25,810 nucleotides of DNA, from the IMG/VR virus record IMGVR_UViG_3300032050_000724, positions 1-25,810 of that record. One strand, written 5' to 3'. The notes under the pieces were generated by a model, which ran no database searches, was not told where the DNA came from, and worked only from the letters and a program-made list of their open reading frames with translations. The DNA is from a virus. A program made the translations under genes and the position numbers. Below, piece after piece: positions 8,123-15,670 of this stretch. Each line of letters starts with the position of its first letter. The first letter of the stretch is position 1.

Positions 8123-9171
8123 TGTGTGGGCTATTAGGATACATTGGAACTAGCAAAAATCCAAAAAAAACTGAAGAGCTAGTTACAACGCTATTTGATA
8201 AAACTCAAGCCAGAGGCATTGATGCAGCTGGATTTTATTGTGTTTCAGAATTTGAAGAAAACAAAATTTATTACCACAAGCAGCCCGGACCATCTATTGA
8301 TTTGATCAAAAAGACGGTATTCAAAAATCTATGGGATAAAAGAACTAATCTTGGTTTATTTCATTGCCGAGCAGCTTCTACTGGTGTGGGACTTCCATCC
8401 GATAACATAAACAATCATCCATTTGTTAGCGAAGACTTATCCAAAGCAGTAATCCATAATGGAATAGTCATAAAAAATGAACTTGGTTTCCTTAAAAATT
8501 TTTACCAGACAAAATCTACATGTGATTCAGAAATAATACTTAGAATTTTAGAGCAAGAAGACAAAAGTTATCTTGATAACTTATCATTTTTTTTGAATTA
8601 TGCACACGAATCACATTTCTCAGTAGCTTTTACACAGAACAGACAGAATGAACGAAAGCTTGTCTTGTTCAGAAACAAACAAAGACCGTTGTTTTATGCA
8701 GACTTGTTGGAAGAACTAGGACAAATATTTTTTTTCAGCACAGAAGAAATATTTCTAAGCTCAATTGATGATTTGAAAAACAAAGGTTTGAGCCTAGGTC
8801 AATTTAAAATTACAGAAATAAATCCATATGAGATATTTGAATTCGTTTATAAAAAAAATTGCAACATAGAAAAATATATGCATGTATTGAATCAAGAAAA
8901 TAAATACATAGACACTCCAAAAGATTATTATTTTATAAATGATAGTGTTAGTAAAAAGTTTGAATCTGATAAAAACAATTATAAGCAAAACAATCTTGAG
9001 GAAGATTTAATTGACTGTATTTTTGAACTACAAAACCAACAAACTAAGCTTTTAACTAAAATAGCATCTTTTATACATTATAAAAATGTAGATTGCAAAC
9101 AATATGAAGATGCTGTTTCAACAATAATAGAAATAAATAAAAAACTTAACTCTCTTAATTTAAGACTATAG
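8122..9171 (+). CDS. Stand-alone class II glutamine amidotransferase-domain protein
   Basis: The N-terminal Ntn-hydrolase glutaminase domain of the GlmS/PurF/GltB family is clear. It has Cys2 directly after the initiator Met (MCGLLGYIG), RGIDAAG (31-37), FHCRAASTG with R83, NNHPF (97-101), HNG (112-114) and CDSE with D135. These match the GlmS glutamine-binding residues R73, N98, G99 and D123, so glutamine hydrolysis is likely. No sugar-isomerase, phosphoribosyltransferase or synthetase domain follows. The last roughly 120 residues (230-349) are AT-rich in codons, Lys/Asn-rich and unrecognised. The ammonia acceptor is therefore unknown; it may be another protein or the unusual C-terminal part. 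The neighbouring CTP synthase has its own class I glutaminase and does not need this one. The gene starts at TAATG, coupled to the preceding gene. Confidence 0.87.
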   Translation: MCGLLGYIGTSKNPKKTEELVTTLFDKTQARGIDAAGFYCVSEFEENKIYYHKQPGPSIDLIKKTVFKNLWDKRTNLGLFHCRAASTGVGLPSDNINNHPFVSEDLSKAVIHNGIVIKNELGFLKNFYQTKSTCDSEIILRILEQEDKSYLDNLSFFLNYAHESHFSVAFTQNRQNERKLVLFRNKQRPLFYADLLEELGQIFFFSTEEIFLSSIDDLKNKGLSLGQFKITEINPYEIFEFVYKKNCNIEKYMHVLNQENKYIDTPKDYYFINDSVSKKFESDKNNYKQNNLEEDLIDCIFELQNQQTKLLTKIASFIHYKNVDCKQYEDAVSTIIEINKKLNSLNLRL

Positions 9172-9180
9172 GAAATAAAT

Positions 9181-9738
9181 ATGAATTTTGATGATCTAGA
9201 TGATGCTTACCATGTTGAAAAACTAAAAAATAAAACAAAAAAAGTTGATGGTGGTAAAAAGGGAAAAAGGGTCGAGAGAGAAATCGTAGGTATTTTGAAT
9301 AATCGTTTCTCACACTTAAAAGAAAAAACATTCAGTAGGTCTGTAGGTTCAGGAAATAGATGGGCTCAAGTCAAAAACCTACCCAAGCATGCCAAAGACA
9401 CGCTAACAGGCGATATTTGCTGCCCAGAGGGTTTTAATTTCGTAATTGAGTCTAAAGGCGGTTACAACAAAATCGATTTAAACTCGATTTTTGAAAGCGG
9501 AAACACAGAGCTAGATAATTTCTTAAAACAAGTATCTGATGATAGCAAAAGATGCGGAAAAATGCCTCTTCTATTCTGGAAAAAAGATAGAAGACCTTGG
9601 CTGGCATTTCTCCGCACCGAAGATATCAAAGGTGAATATGAGTATAAAATAAACTATAGAGAGTGGACTTGTGTTCCAGTCAAGGAACTTTTAAAGCTCT
9701 CTGACGAATTTTTTTTTACTCATAATCCTCAAGCATAA
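9181..9738 (+). CDS. Hjc-like PD-(D/E)XK endonuclease (probable Holliday junction resolvase)
   Basis: The 185-residue protein has the nuclease core GKRVEREIV (E32 likely the first acidic ligand), then SRSVGSGNRW, TGDICCPEG (D78) and VIESKGG (E90, K92). That gives E...D...ExK, and Q117 falls in the helix that often carries a Gln in this fold. The order and the GxRxERE start resemble archaeal-type Hjc resolvases and small phage homologues. It would cut branched DNA during recombination or before packaging, in step with the gp46/gp47 pair upstream. The family call is firm, the substrate inferred. The start is nine bases after the amidotransferase stop with a weak AGGAAA site. The last 23 bases overlap the convergent peptidase/VWA gene. 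Confidence 0.85.
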   Translation: MNFDDLDDAYHVEKLKNKTKKVDGGKKGKRVEREIVGILNNRFSHLKEKTFSRSVGSGNRWAQVKNLPKHAKDTLTGDICCPEGFNFVIESKGGYNKIDLNSIFESGNTELDNFLKQVSDDSKRCGKMPLLFWKKDRRPWLAFLRTEDIKGEYEYKINYREWTCVPVKELLKLSDEFFFTHNPQA

Positions 9739-11119
9739 ACTTGGGAGATTTTTTTGGAATATGATGAGTATAGTCTTCCGATAGAAACCAATACCATCTT
9801 TCTGGCTTTTCGGGATTAACATCTGTTCCTCCCCCATCAGTAACAATCCAAACGGCATCAGGATATTTGCTTTCTGTCTCTCGCATATGCCTTTGAATAT
9901 CATCCTCTATAATATCGAAAGCAGTCCCTCCTCCAACCGGACAAGCTTCAGGATTTTTGATATCAACATGGAATACATCAGTATTAAAGACATTGAGATT
10001 AATGTCAAAATACTTAGGATTCAAACTCATAGCTGCTTTGAAGAATCTATCTTTTAAATGATAGCAGCTTCCTGAAACATCCAAATAGAAATGCAGCTTG
10101 ATTTTTTTCTTTTCAAGCTTGCAATCTTCATCATCCAGTTCACTAGGAAGAAATAGATTGCGATCCAACTCGCTGTTTCTGCGATGAATTCTAGCCCATT
10201 GCTCGGTTTCATAATCAAGATTAGATAAAGCCTTGACTGTCCATTTTTTAATGACAGTCTCCCACTTCTCTTTTTTCTTCGTCTTTAAGATTTCGTCTGG
10301 GATTACATATATTAGGCTAGAAGGAGAGGTGCCAGCTTTTCTGCCATACTCATCGTCAACCTGCTTGTCGAGAAAATTCCGCAATTCTTTTTTTTCATCA
10401 TTGCTTAGCTCCTGATCAAGCTTCTTGATAATATTCGAGAAATCATCACCTTGATCGGAGAATGTATGGCTATCTAAAGTTTTATATGGTTGAGACTTCC
10501 CTTTTTGTTTGGAACCCTGACTCGATTCAGGACTAGGGGTTCCTTTTCCTTGACTAGGAGAAGGTGTGCCGTTGTTGTTTGAAGGTGTACCGTTGTTGTT
10601 TTTAGATTGCGGTTTTTTCTTACGGAGTAAATTCAAATAGAATTCAGAGCATTGATCATCTGGAACAGGAAATCCCTTGTATTTTTCATTAGGAAATACG
10701 GTATCAACCCAGCAAAGTTGCTCATGTTCTGAAATCTGCTCACGAACAAAACCAAACCTAGAAACCAAAGAGTGGTTGACTGCAACATCCATAGCTACAT
10801 TCGCAATTTCTGCAAGCTCTGGCTTATTGAAGCGTTGCCCATGGTTCAGCAAGATATGCAAAGCTTCATGGCAAATCACAAACATTTTCTTATAAAAAGA
10901 GCAGTCATTCCAAAAATTTGGATTGAATTTCCAAGTGATGCATTGTCCAACTTTATCAAACTGTACACAGGCAGTCGGAATCTCGTTGGTAAAAACCGGC
11001 TTGCCGAGATGCCACATTTTATAGAACACAGCGTGATACGGCTCAAGCCCTTCGCAAATCTCAAGCCATTCCTTTTTAGACATTTGTTCAACTTGATTAG
11101 CAGGCTGTGAGAGTAACAT
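9716..11119 (-). CDS. Metallopeptidase-like plus VWA-like domain protein (DUF2201 type)
   Basis: The start is set at 11119 (467 residues) because AGGAGG lies at 11125-11130, right spacing upstream; an in-frame ATG at 11152 lacks such a site. The N-terminal domain (about 1-165) has CHEALHILLNHGQR, an HExxH metal-site motif (H84, E85, H88), followed by NVAMDVAVN. This matches the putative metallopeptidase domain that precedes VWA-like domains in bacterial DUF2201 proteins. Residues about 166-212 are a Gly/Pro/Ser/Asn/Lys-rich linker. The C-terminal VWA-like domain has the MIDAS start DVSGS (347-351), VGGGT (395-399) and VTDGGGT (426-432). Such proteins are partners of MoxR AAA+ ATPases, and one is encoded directly upstream with a 23-base overlap. 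In bacteria the pair is thought to remodel or mature target proteins. The phage target is unknown, perhaps a virion or host complex. Peptidase activity is inferred, not shown. Confidence 0.87.
   Translation of the reverse strand: MLLSQPANQVEQMSKKEWLEICEGLEPYHAVFYKMWHLGKPVFTNEIPTACVQFDKVGQCITWKFNPNFWNDCSFYKKMFVICHEALHILLNHGQRFNKPELAEIANVAMDVAVNHSLVSRFGFVREQISEHEQLCWVDTVFPNEKYKGFPVPDDQCSEFYLNLLRKKKPQSKNNNGTPSNNNGTPSPSQGKGTPSPESSQGSKQKGKSQPYKTLDSHTFSDQGDDFSNIIKKLDQELSNDEKKELRNFLDKQVDDEYGRKAGTSPSSLIYVIPDEILKTKKKEKWETVIKKWTVKALSNLDYETEQWARIHRRNSELDRNLFLPSELDDEDCKLEKKKIKLHFYLDVSGSCYHLKDRFFKAAMSLNPKYFDINLNVFNTDVFHVDIKNPEACPVGGGTAFDIIEDDIQRHMRETESKYPDAVWIVTDGGGTDVNPEKPERWYWFLSEDYTHHIPKKSPKFMLEDYE
10561..10601 (-). 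repeat. Short tandem repeat coding NNNGTPS linker
   Basis: Two 20-base units one base apart (10561-10580 and 10582-10601) differ at a single position and encode two copies of NNNGTPS in the linker between the peptidase-like and VWA-like domains. A degenerate GTPSP follows. The unit is in phase with codons (21 bases), so copy-number change would only alter linker length. Confidence 0.7.
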
Positions 11120-12581
11120 TTGATCCTCCTTGGTTATTGGTAGTGACATCATAAATAGCGTACTGCTTCAAAAGTTTCGCCATCTCAGCCAAGTCAGAAT
11201 CAATCCTGACTACATCATTGTTTACGCATCGGCTCAAAAGAAATTTCACGACTGAAGCCAAATTTGCAAAATCGCTGCTTTTCAAGGTAGCAACAGAGGA
11301 TGAGCAAACAATCTTCTGAATGATTTTGAGCAAACCAACAGCAGTATCGCTGCTGATATCTTCTGTAATGTAATTTACTACTCTTTCATAAAGATCAACT
11401 TTCTTTTCGATTGTGTCTATTGAAAAAGTATTCATTACTGAAATTCCAGCTGCAATACCTGCGCTGTTAGAATGGCTAGACTTACGAGTCGGTTTGAAAG
11501 GCTCAACATCATCTTTTGGTGATGGTTGATAAGGCGCATGATGAAGATCAGGCATTTCAGCTTTGATCTTGTTGATAAGCCTTCGCACCTTCGCTTGCAG
11601 GTCAGCATTTGTGCCAGTCACGATATTCTGGAGAATGATTTGATAATCATGAGATTCACGATTACGAACCATATACTCAAGCACTTTATCATTAGTTGAC
11701 ATCAAAGCCATCAGCTTTTCTTTGTTGATAAAAGGTAAAAAGTAGTTGAAATACTCCTTATCGTTGAGAATGTATCTCAACGCACTATTGCAATTATTTT
11801 CGAGAGAAAACCAAGCTTTGGTTGACTTTGGTTCTTTTTTGGAAAAAAACTCCTTGAGTTTACTTTCAACAGAACCATTCTTAAGTGAAAGCCTAAGTTT
11901 GGTTATATTTGCGCTGATAGGTAGAACGAACTCCATATCCCCGCCATTCACATAATCATCTAAAGCGTACTGAAGGCGACGAGGCGACACCTTGTTCTTT
12001 TCGGGTTCAGGAAGTTCGTTCCACCACTCGATAGCAGCAGAGGCAGCAGCATCTCCATAACGCTTCACGAAGAAATCTTGATCGCAAGCATAAGGAAGCG
12101 CTACTTGAACTTGAAAACGATCTTCCTGTGCGGGATCGATCTTTTCGACATCATAGACATCGTCTTCAGTAGCAGGGTTTACAGCAGCCCAAACACACTT
12201 CAAGTTAGGGAAAACAAGTCCGTTGATTGATTTCTTTTGAATCAACTCCATGACGGCATTACGAACCTTTTTGGGAGACCGATTATACTCATCGAAAAAG
12301 ATAGCAACAACATTGCCTTTATACAGATTCTGCGGACGGATGATGCCAAGATATTTCTCTCCATTCTGATCCAGTTGTTCCTTGGGCACACCGATGAGAT
12401 CAACCCAAGGGTCAAGTGTGCTTGCACTAAAGTAGAGATAGGTATCGTTTTGTACCAGACCATGGCGCTCGAAGCAGGCCTGAATCCTAGCGGTTTTACC
12501 AACGCCGTGCTTGCCAGAAAGCAGAACATTTTGATTTGTATTGAACCAATGATCCAGACGCTCATCAGTAAAAGTAGCCAT
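11097..12581 (-). CDS. MoxR-type AAA+ ATPase
   Basis: The 494-residue protein has an N-terminal AAA+ module: Walker A GKHGVGKT (23-30), Walker B VAIFFDE (D97, E98), sensor-1 asparagine in AAVNP (N135) and an arginine-finger candidate in QEDRF (R155). The short N-terminus and IFFDEYNRSP are typical of MoxR/RavA-like ATPases. Residues about 200-494 are helical without a recognised domain. A Pro/Ser/Lys-rich hinge falls near 350-370. MoxR ATPases act as chaperone-like motors for VWA-domain partners, and such a partner follows with overlapping ends, so they should form one machine. The start is supported by GGAGG eight bases upstream. The 113-base gap upstream shows no convincing promoter, so transcription may come through from the structural genes. 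Codons are visibly less AT-biased than in 14762-17552, closer to the sheath genes, which fits strong expression or different ancestry. Confidence 0.87.
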   Translation of the reverse strand: MATFTDERLDHWFNTNQNVLLSGKHGVGKTARIQACFERHGLVQNDTYLYFSASTLDPWVDLIGVPKEQLDQNGEKYLGIIRPQNLYKGNVVAIFFDEYNRSPKKVRNAVMELIQKKSINGLVFPNLKCVWAAVNPATEDDVYDVEKIDPAQEDRFQVQVALPYACDQDFFVKRYGDAAASAAIEWWNELPEPEKNKVSPRRLQYALDDYVNGGDMEFVLPISANITKLRLSLKNGSVESKLKEFFSKKEPKSTKAWFSLENNCNSALRYILNDKEYFNYFLPFINKEKLMALMSTNDKVLEYMVRNRESHDYQIILQNIVTGTNADLQAKVRRLINKIKAEMPDLHHAPYQPSPKDDVEPFKPTRKSSHSNSAGIAAGISVMNTFSIDTIEKKVDLYERVVNYITEDISSDTAVGLLKIIQKIVCSSSVATLKSSDFANLASVVKFLLSRCVNNDVVRIDSDLAEMAKLLKQYAIYDVTTNNQGGSNVTLTAC

Positions 12582-12694
12582 TTAAAAATCCTCCATAAGT
12601 ATTGATATTGAATCTTTCAGAACATCATTAGGAGAAACCAAAAATTGTTTCGCCAGACTGATGACATATTACTAAGCTGAATTATTTTTGACTA
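12582..12694. other. Intergenic gap before the MoxR gene
   Basis: This 113-base gap lies between the 247-residue gene and the MoxR gene, both minus strand. Apart from the MoxR ribosome site near 12590 it holds no hairpin with a T run and no convincing promoter. Read-through from upstream is therefore likely, or a promoter of a kind I do not recognise. Confidence 0.4.
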
Positions 12695-13438
12695 CTAATT
12701 GAAAATTTGCAGTTGGTTTCTTTCAGAAATATAAATGTTATCTCCAAGATCAAGTTCAAACCATATATCATAAATTCCAACTTCCATATCACTAGTATCT
12801 ATCATATAATATCCAAATCGTTTTTCTCTAAAAGTTACAGGCTCTCCCTCAACGATCATCCTTAAATCTTGCTCTTGTGGCAAGCAAGCACCTGATCTTT
12901 GCTCGATAGATACTTTCATCTGTCCGACGATTGCTAAATTTTCATAGTATCTTTGTAAATCTGTTCCTTTTGGCACATTAGGAGTTACTTCAATAATTAT
13001 GTAACGCTTTGAACCCTGTCTTAGTCTTGATGGTCTAAATGCAAAATTGAAATCGTAAACAACTGGAATTGGAGTTGTATACCAAAGATTAGGATAGATA
13101 GTGAATGGGTTTGTAACTTCAGAAACTTCTTCGTAGTTGTTATTGAAATTTACAGTCCAAACATCAACATAATTACCAATAGTGTACTGGTTTTCTTCAA
13201 CTAATATTTCGGTATAGTATTGACCAGTATCTGTTTGTAATATATCAACAGGTTCAATTGTTTGAACAAGTGTTCTTGCAGCAGGGTCGTTAATCCCGGC
13301 TCCATCAGCCAATTTGTAAATATCTATTTTTACTATGCCTTCAACATTTGCAAAATTATTGCTATTGTAAAAAAACAATCTAAGGATGACTGTGTCACCA
13401 ACGACTGGATTTTGGTATCTCTCTTTTACTGCTGCCAT
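12695..13438 (-). CDS. Unknown probable structural protein
   Basis: The 247-residue product is not recognised. It is rich in beta-branched and aromatic residues (Tyr, Val, Ile, Thr) with little helix, reading like two beta-sandwich domains. One covers about 1-110, starting with GDTVILRLFF. The second covers about 120-247, with YIIIEVTPN and YYMIDTSDMEVGIYDIWFELD. This style is common in phage baseplate, fibre-attachment and head-decoration proteins. There is no signal peptide or membrane segment. It is the last gene of the minus-strand run with the gp26-like gene and the 49-residue gene, 22 bases after the latter, which supports a virion or tail role. GAGG lies about ten bases before the ATG. 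No catalytic function is suggested. Confidence 0.7.
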   Translation of the reverse strand: MAAVKERYQNPVVGDTVILRLFFYNSNNFANVEGIVKIDIYKLADGAGINDPAARTLVQTIEPVDILQTDTGQYYTEILVEENQYTIGNYVDVWTVNFNNNYEEVSEVTNPFTIYPNLWYTTPIPVVYDFNFAFRPSRLRQGSKRYIIIEVTPNVPKGTDLQRYYENLAIVGQMKVSIEQRSGACLPQEQDLRMIVEGEPVTFREKRFGYYMIDTSDMEVGIYDIWFELDLGDNIYISERNQLQIFN

Positions 13439-13460
13439 CCTTTATTTACCTCATTGGAAA

Positions 13461-13610
13461 TCATTTTTTATTTTTTTCTAGCTCTTCTTGTTCCATGTTT
13501 TTCTGTTCGATAAATCTTTCCATGAGGAATCGTCTTTCTGCAACTTGCATTCTGCCCCATTCCTCACGACTCGTACTTAAATGATATCTAAAGAAAAATA
13601 TTTCTTCCAT
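13461..13610 (-). CDS. Small 49-residue protein, possible frameshift partner of the gp26-like gene
   Basis: This is a short helical, charged protein starting MEEIFFFRYH, with REEWGRMQVAERRFLMERF in the middle and a Lys/Glu tail. The layout, an aromatic beginning and a W/R/M-rich helix right behind a gp26-like gene, recalls small tail or baseplate assembly factors encoded there in T4-like phages. I cannot assign a named homologue. It begins 17 bases after the preceding stop and has no good ribosome site of its own. Its reading frame stays open upstream into the end of the gp26-like gene and is joined to it by a -1 slippery site (13670-13676). It may therefore be made mainly or partly as a fusion. 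Confidence 0.65.
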   Translation of the reverse strand: MEEIFFFRYHLSTSREEWGRMQVAERRFLMERFIEQKNMEQEELEKNKK

Positions 13611-13627
13611 GAGGTTTTTCCATAAAA

Positions 13628-14722
13628 TTATGCTTGGGTTTTCTCCTTCTTCTTGCCCCTTGGGAAGAAAAAATTTGCTTCAAGTGGTAGTTCGATAGTG
13701 AATTCATCAGATGTGAGAGGAGAAATAACTGTAACTTTGGTATCGATACCAAAAGGAGGTTCTGTGACCAAATTACGCAAATAAGAAACATCTTGAATCG
13801 GTAGATTCTTGATCAATATCTGAAGTTCATGTTTATCTGTTACTCCCTGAATTTCTTCGATAAGCTGAGCAGTTCTGTAAATCAAACTATCATCAGAACC
13901 ATTTTCACCGATGTTTTTTAGTTTCTTCTCTCTGTATTCTTGTAGCGCAATCTCATCTCTTCCTCTACTCAAACGATATGTGACTGAAAGGTTGCTCTTC
14001 GGAAGAACATCCATCAAAGTAGGGCCATAATCAACAGGGCAGTTTTCGACTTCTAAAGTATCAAGGTCAATAACAGTAGTAAACTTACGATCACTTTCTG
14101 GGTCTTTGATTTCAACTTCATACTCTGTACCGTAAGAAATGCCACGCAAGTAAATCAAGATAAATGTTCTATCAACAGATAAAAGATTTTCCGGCTTTAT
14201 GTTTTCTTGAATGCACCTTGAGAAAATCATATTTATTGCAGTACCCTTTTTCACAAATCGTGGTGTGGCTAAGATTTGCTCTTCTTCCCCTGTCATAGGT
14301 CGAATATGTAGCACCCCATTAGTAGGGCCATCTGTGCCGTCATAAAAGCGCCCCATAGATGGCAAAGTAACTTGCTCATAGTGGCTCGAATGTGATTTCA
14401 AGCTTTCGAGAATACTTTGTAAATTGCCACTAAAGTTTTGCGAAAATGTATTTATTGAAGGTGCATTAGTAAAAACAGGCGCTTGTTGTTCAGGAACACC
14501 ACCAGTCTTTTGTAGGCGTTCTAAAAGCTTGGGGGGAATGTTGCCAGAAATTTTTACTTTTGATTCGTCTTCAACTTCCATTCTTTGGGCAATGTGTGGG
14601 GGAACGGGTTCGGGCTGCATGGCTGGGTTAAAAGCCGGATGCTGATGCGGGAGGTTCTGCATTGGATTAGATTGCTGTGGGTTTTGATTGGGTCTTTGTG
14701 GGCGATAAATCTCATCAGTCAT
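13628..14722 (-). CDS. T4 gp26-like baseplate hub/assembly protein
   Basis: The start is set at 14722, where AGGAGA lies six bases upstream, rather than the in-frame ATG at 14740. The product is 364 residues. Residues 1-100 are Pro/Gln/Asn-rich and probably disordered. From about 115 there is a folded domain with LPSMGRFYDG, LHIRPMTGEEEQIL, a helical stretch ending SRCIQENI, then DRTFILIYLRGISYGTEYEV and LPKSNLSVTYRLSRGRDE. This order (LPS.G.FY, RPMTG.EE, LR..SYG.EY) is what I know from the T4 gp26-like baseplate hub family in myoviruses. Some relatives carry a Cys pair after SYGTEY; here it is replaced by charged residues. The gene ends in a Lys-rich tail, and a -1 slippery heptamer lies 15 codons before the stop. 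It would act in baseplate hub assembly. The family call is from motif memory and so moderate. Confidence 0.72.
   Translation of the reverse strand: MTDEIYRPQRPNQNPQQSNPMQNLPHQHPAFNPAMQPEPVPPHIAQRMEVEDESKVKISGNIPPKLLERLQKTGGVPEQQAPVFTNAPSINTFSQNFSGNLQSILESLKSHSSHYEQVTLPSMGRFYDGTDGPTNGVLHIRPMTGEEEQILATPRFVKKGTAINMIFSRCIQENIKPENLLSVDRTFILIYLRGISYGTEYEVEIKDPESDRKFTTVIDLDTLEVENCPVDYGPTLMDVLPKSNLSVTYRLSRGRDEIALQEYREKKLKNIGENGSDDSLIYRTAQLIEEIQGVTDKHELQILIKNLPIQDVSYLRNLVTEPPFGIDTKVTVISPLTSDEFTIELPLEANFFFPRGKKKEKTQA
13670..13676 (-). promoter_or_regulatory. Candidate -1 ribosomal frameshift heptamer A_AAT_TTT
   Basis: Read on the minus strand in the frame of the gp26-like gene, the codons around residue 350 give the heptamer A AAT TTT, followed by two more T before CTT. 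It fits X_XXY_YYZ exactly. After a -1 slip the ribosome would read through 22 new codons and then the complete 49-residue gene without a stop, giving a product of about 420 residues. No Shine-Dalgarno-like stimulator is clear upstream, and only a weak CCC/GGG hairpin lies downstream. Confidence 0.45.
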
Positions 14723-14761
14723 TTTTTCTCCTAATTTCACAATTTAAGATTATAATAGTTT

Positions 14762-15130
14762 ATGCCAATTATTTTAACTTCGAAAAATATAGAAGATATT
14801 ATATTTAAGAACAAAAAAATAACATCAAAACTAACAAGGCATAAACATATTTTTGATAATTGGAATATGTCTCAAGTAATTCCAGCTTTGAAGTTTATCA
14901 GATCAGAAAGTATTTCAAAATTATTGAAAAACATAGATTCGGATGACATCAATATCTTAAAATATATATTACAAGATGATGTTATTCTTCTTAGAGACGA
15001 TTCATCATTAGTCCATAATGTAGACGAAACTATAGAAAATCTTGAATTTCAAATGCCAGAAGACTTTAATTGTATAGACTTTTGCTTGTATCGTAAAAAT
15101 AATTTTATAGGAGTAACATTATGGAAGTAG
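14762..15130 (+). CDS. Unknown AT-rich small protein
   Basis: The 122-residue product is not recognised. It is Ile/Lys/Asp/Asn-rich, helical in the middle, with FDNWNMSQVIPALKFIR and a C-terminal FCLYRKNNFIGVTLWK that looks like beta strands. It is divergent from the gp26-like gene across 39 bases. There is no ribosome site before the ATG; a TATAAT (14751-14756) sits only five bases upstream, so either the mRNA is nearly leaderless or the true control differs. The stop overlaps the next gene by ten bases, which supports it being real. Confidence 0.6.
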   Translation: MPIILTSKNIEDIIFKNKKITSKLTRHKHIFDNWNMSQVIPALKFIRSESISKLLKNIDSDDINILKYILQDDVILLRDDSSLVHNVDETIENLEFQMPEDFNCIDFCLYRKNNFIGVTLWK

Positions 15131-15447
15131 TGAGTCTTTTGTTGTGTCTCATAGGAACAGTAGGCATGACACAAATTATTGTTGAAAGTGAAATATCTAG
15201 CAAATTTAAATCTCTTATAGAAAAAATTGTCCCGGTTTTTTTGATGAAGATGCTTAATTGTTATCAATGCTCTGGATTTTGGTCAGGAATTTTCATGGGA
15301 CTAATTTTCTTTTTTCCACCACAATTATCTTTTTTTGATGTCGGTAAAGTATTCGCTGTAGGATGTGCTGGTTCTTGTCTTTCTTATTTTTATGCTATGC
15401 TTCTTATGTATATTGAGGCTAATACACAAATTAAAGTTCATGAATAA
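15121..15447 (+). CDS. Small membrane protein (DUF1360-like)
   Basis: The 108-residue protein has three hydrophobic segments, about residues 4-22, 52-68 and 75-98. Between the first two is a short cytoplasmic-looking loop and the motif LNCYQCSGFWSG (C47, C50, W54). The CxxC-x-x-FW motif at the start of a membrane segment is what I know from DUF1360-type small membrane proteins, which occur in phages and bacteria without a known function. An AGGAG site lies eight bases before the ATG. It overlaps genes on both sides and so belongs to a tight operon with the zinc-ribbon protein. Confidence 0.72.
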   Translation: MEVVSLLLCLIGTVGMTQIIVESEISSKFKSLIEKIVPVFLMKMLNCYQCSGFWSGIFMGLIFFFPPQLSFFDVGKVFAVGCAGSCLSYFYAMLLMYIEANTQIKVHE

Positions 15448-15670
15448 TAAATCAACATTTTGGTGTGAAAAGTGTGCAAAGAAGTATTATTATGATACTT
15501 CTGAAACTCATTTAGTTGAAATTCAACGAGCAAACTTGCAAAAGAAGATTCCTCACATTGAGCCAGAAACTAGTAAAAAAACTAAAGCGGAATATGTAGA
15601 AAGAAAAAGTTTTAAAAAATGTATGACTTGTGGATTTTTGTTGAAGGAAGTCAAAAATGAAAAGCGGTGA
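15440..15670 (+). CDS. Small zinc-ribbon protein
   Basis: The 76-residue protein has two CxxC pairs: C9/C12 in WCEKC and C61/C64 in KKCMTCG, spaced as in a zinc ribbon, with a basic, polar stretch between them. The start ATG overlaps the end of the membrane-protein gene by eight bases, and the frame is open further upstream without a better start. The stop overlaps the next gene. Zinc ribbons bind nucleic acid or protein; nothing here chooses between them. Confidence 0.65.
   Translation: MNNKSTFWCEKCAKKYYYDTSETHLVEIQRANLQKKIPHIEPETSKKTKAEYVERKSFKKCMTCGFLLKEVKNEKR

Noticed and set aside
11120-11152. Earlier in-frame ATG codons for the peptidase/VWA gene (11149, 11152)
   Set aside because: They lie deep inside the MoxR gene without a ribosome site; 11119 has AGGAGG directly upstream.
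12237-12605. Plus-strand open frame opposite the MoxR P-loop region
   Set aside because: It lies wholly antisense to the conserved ATPase core and has no recognisable motif.
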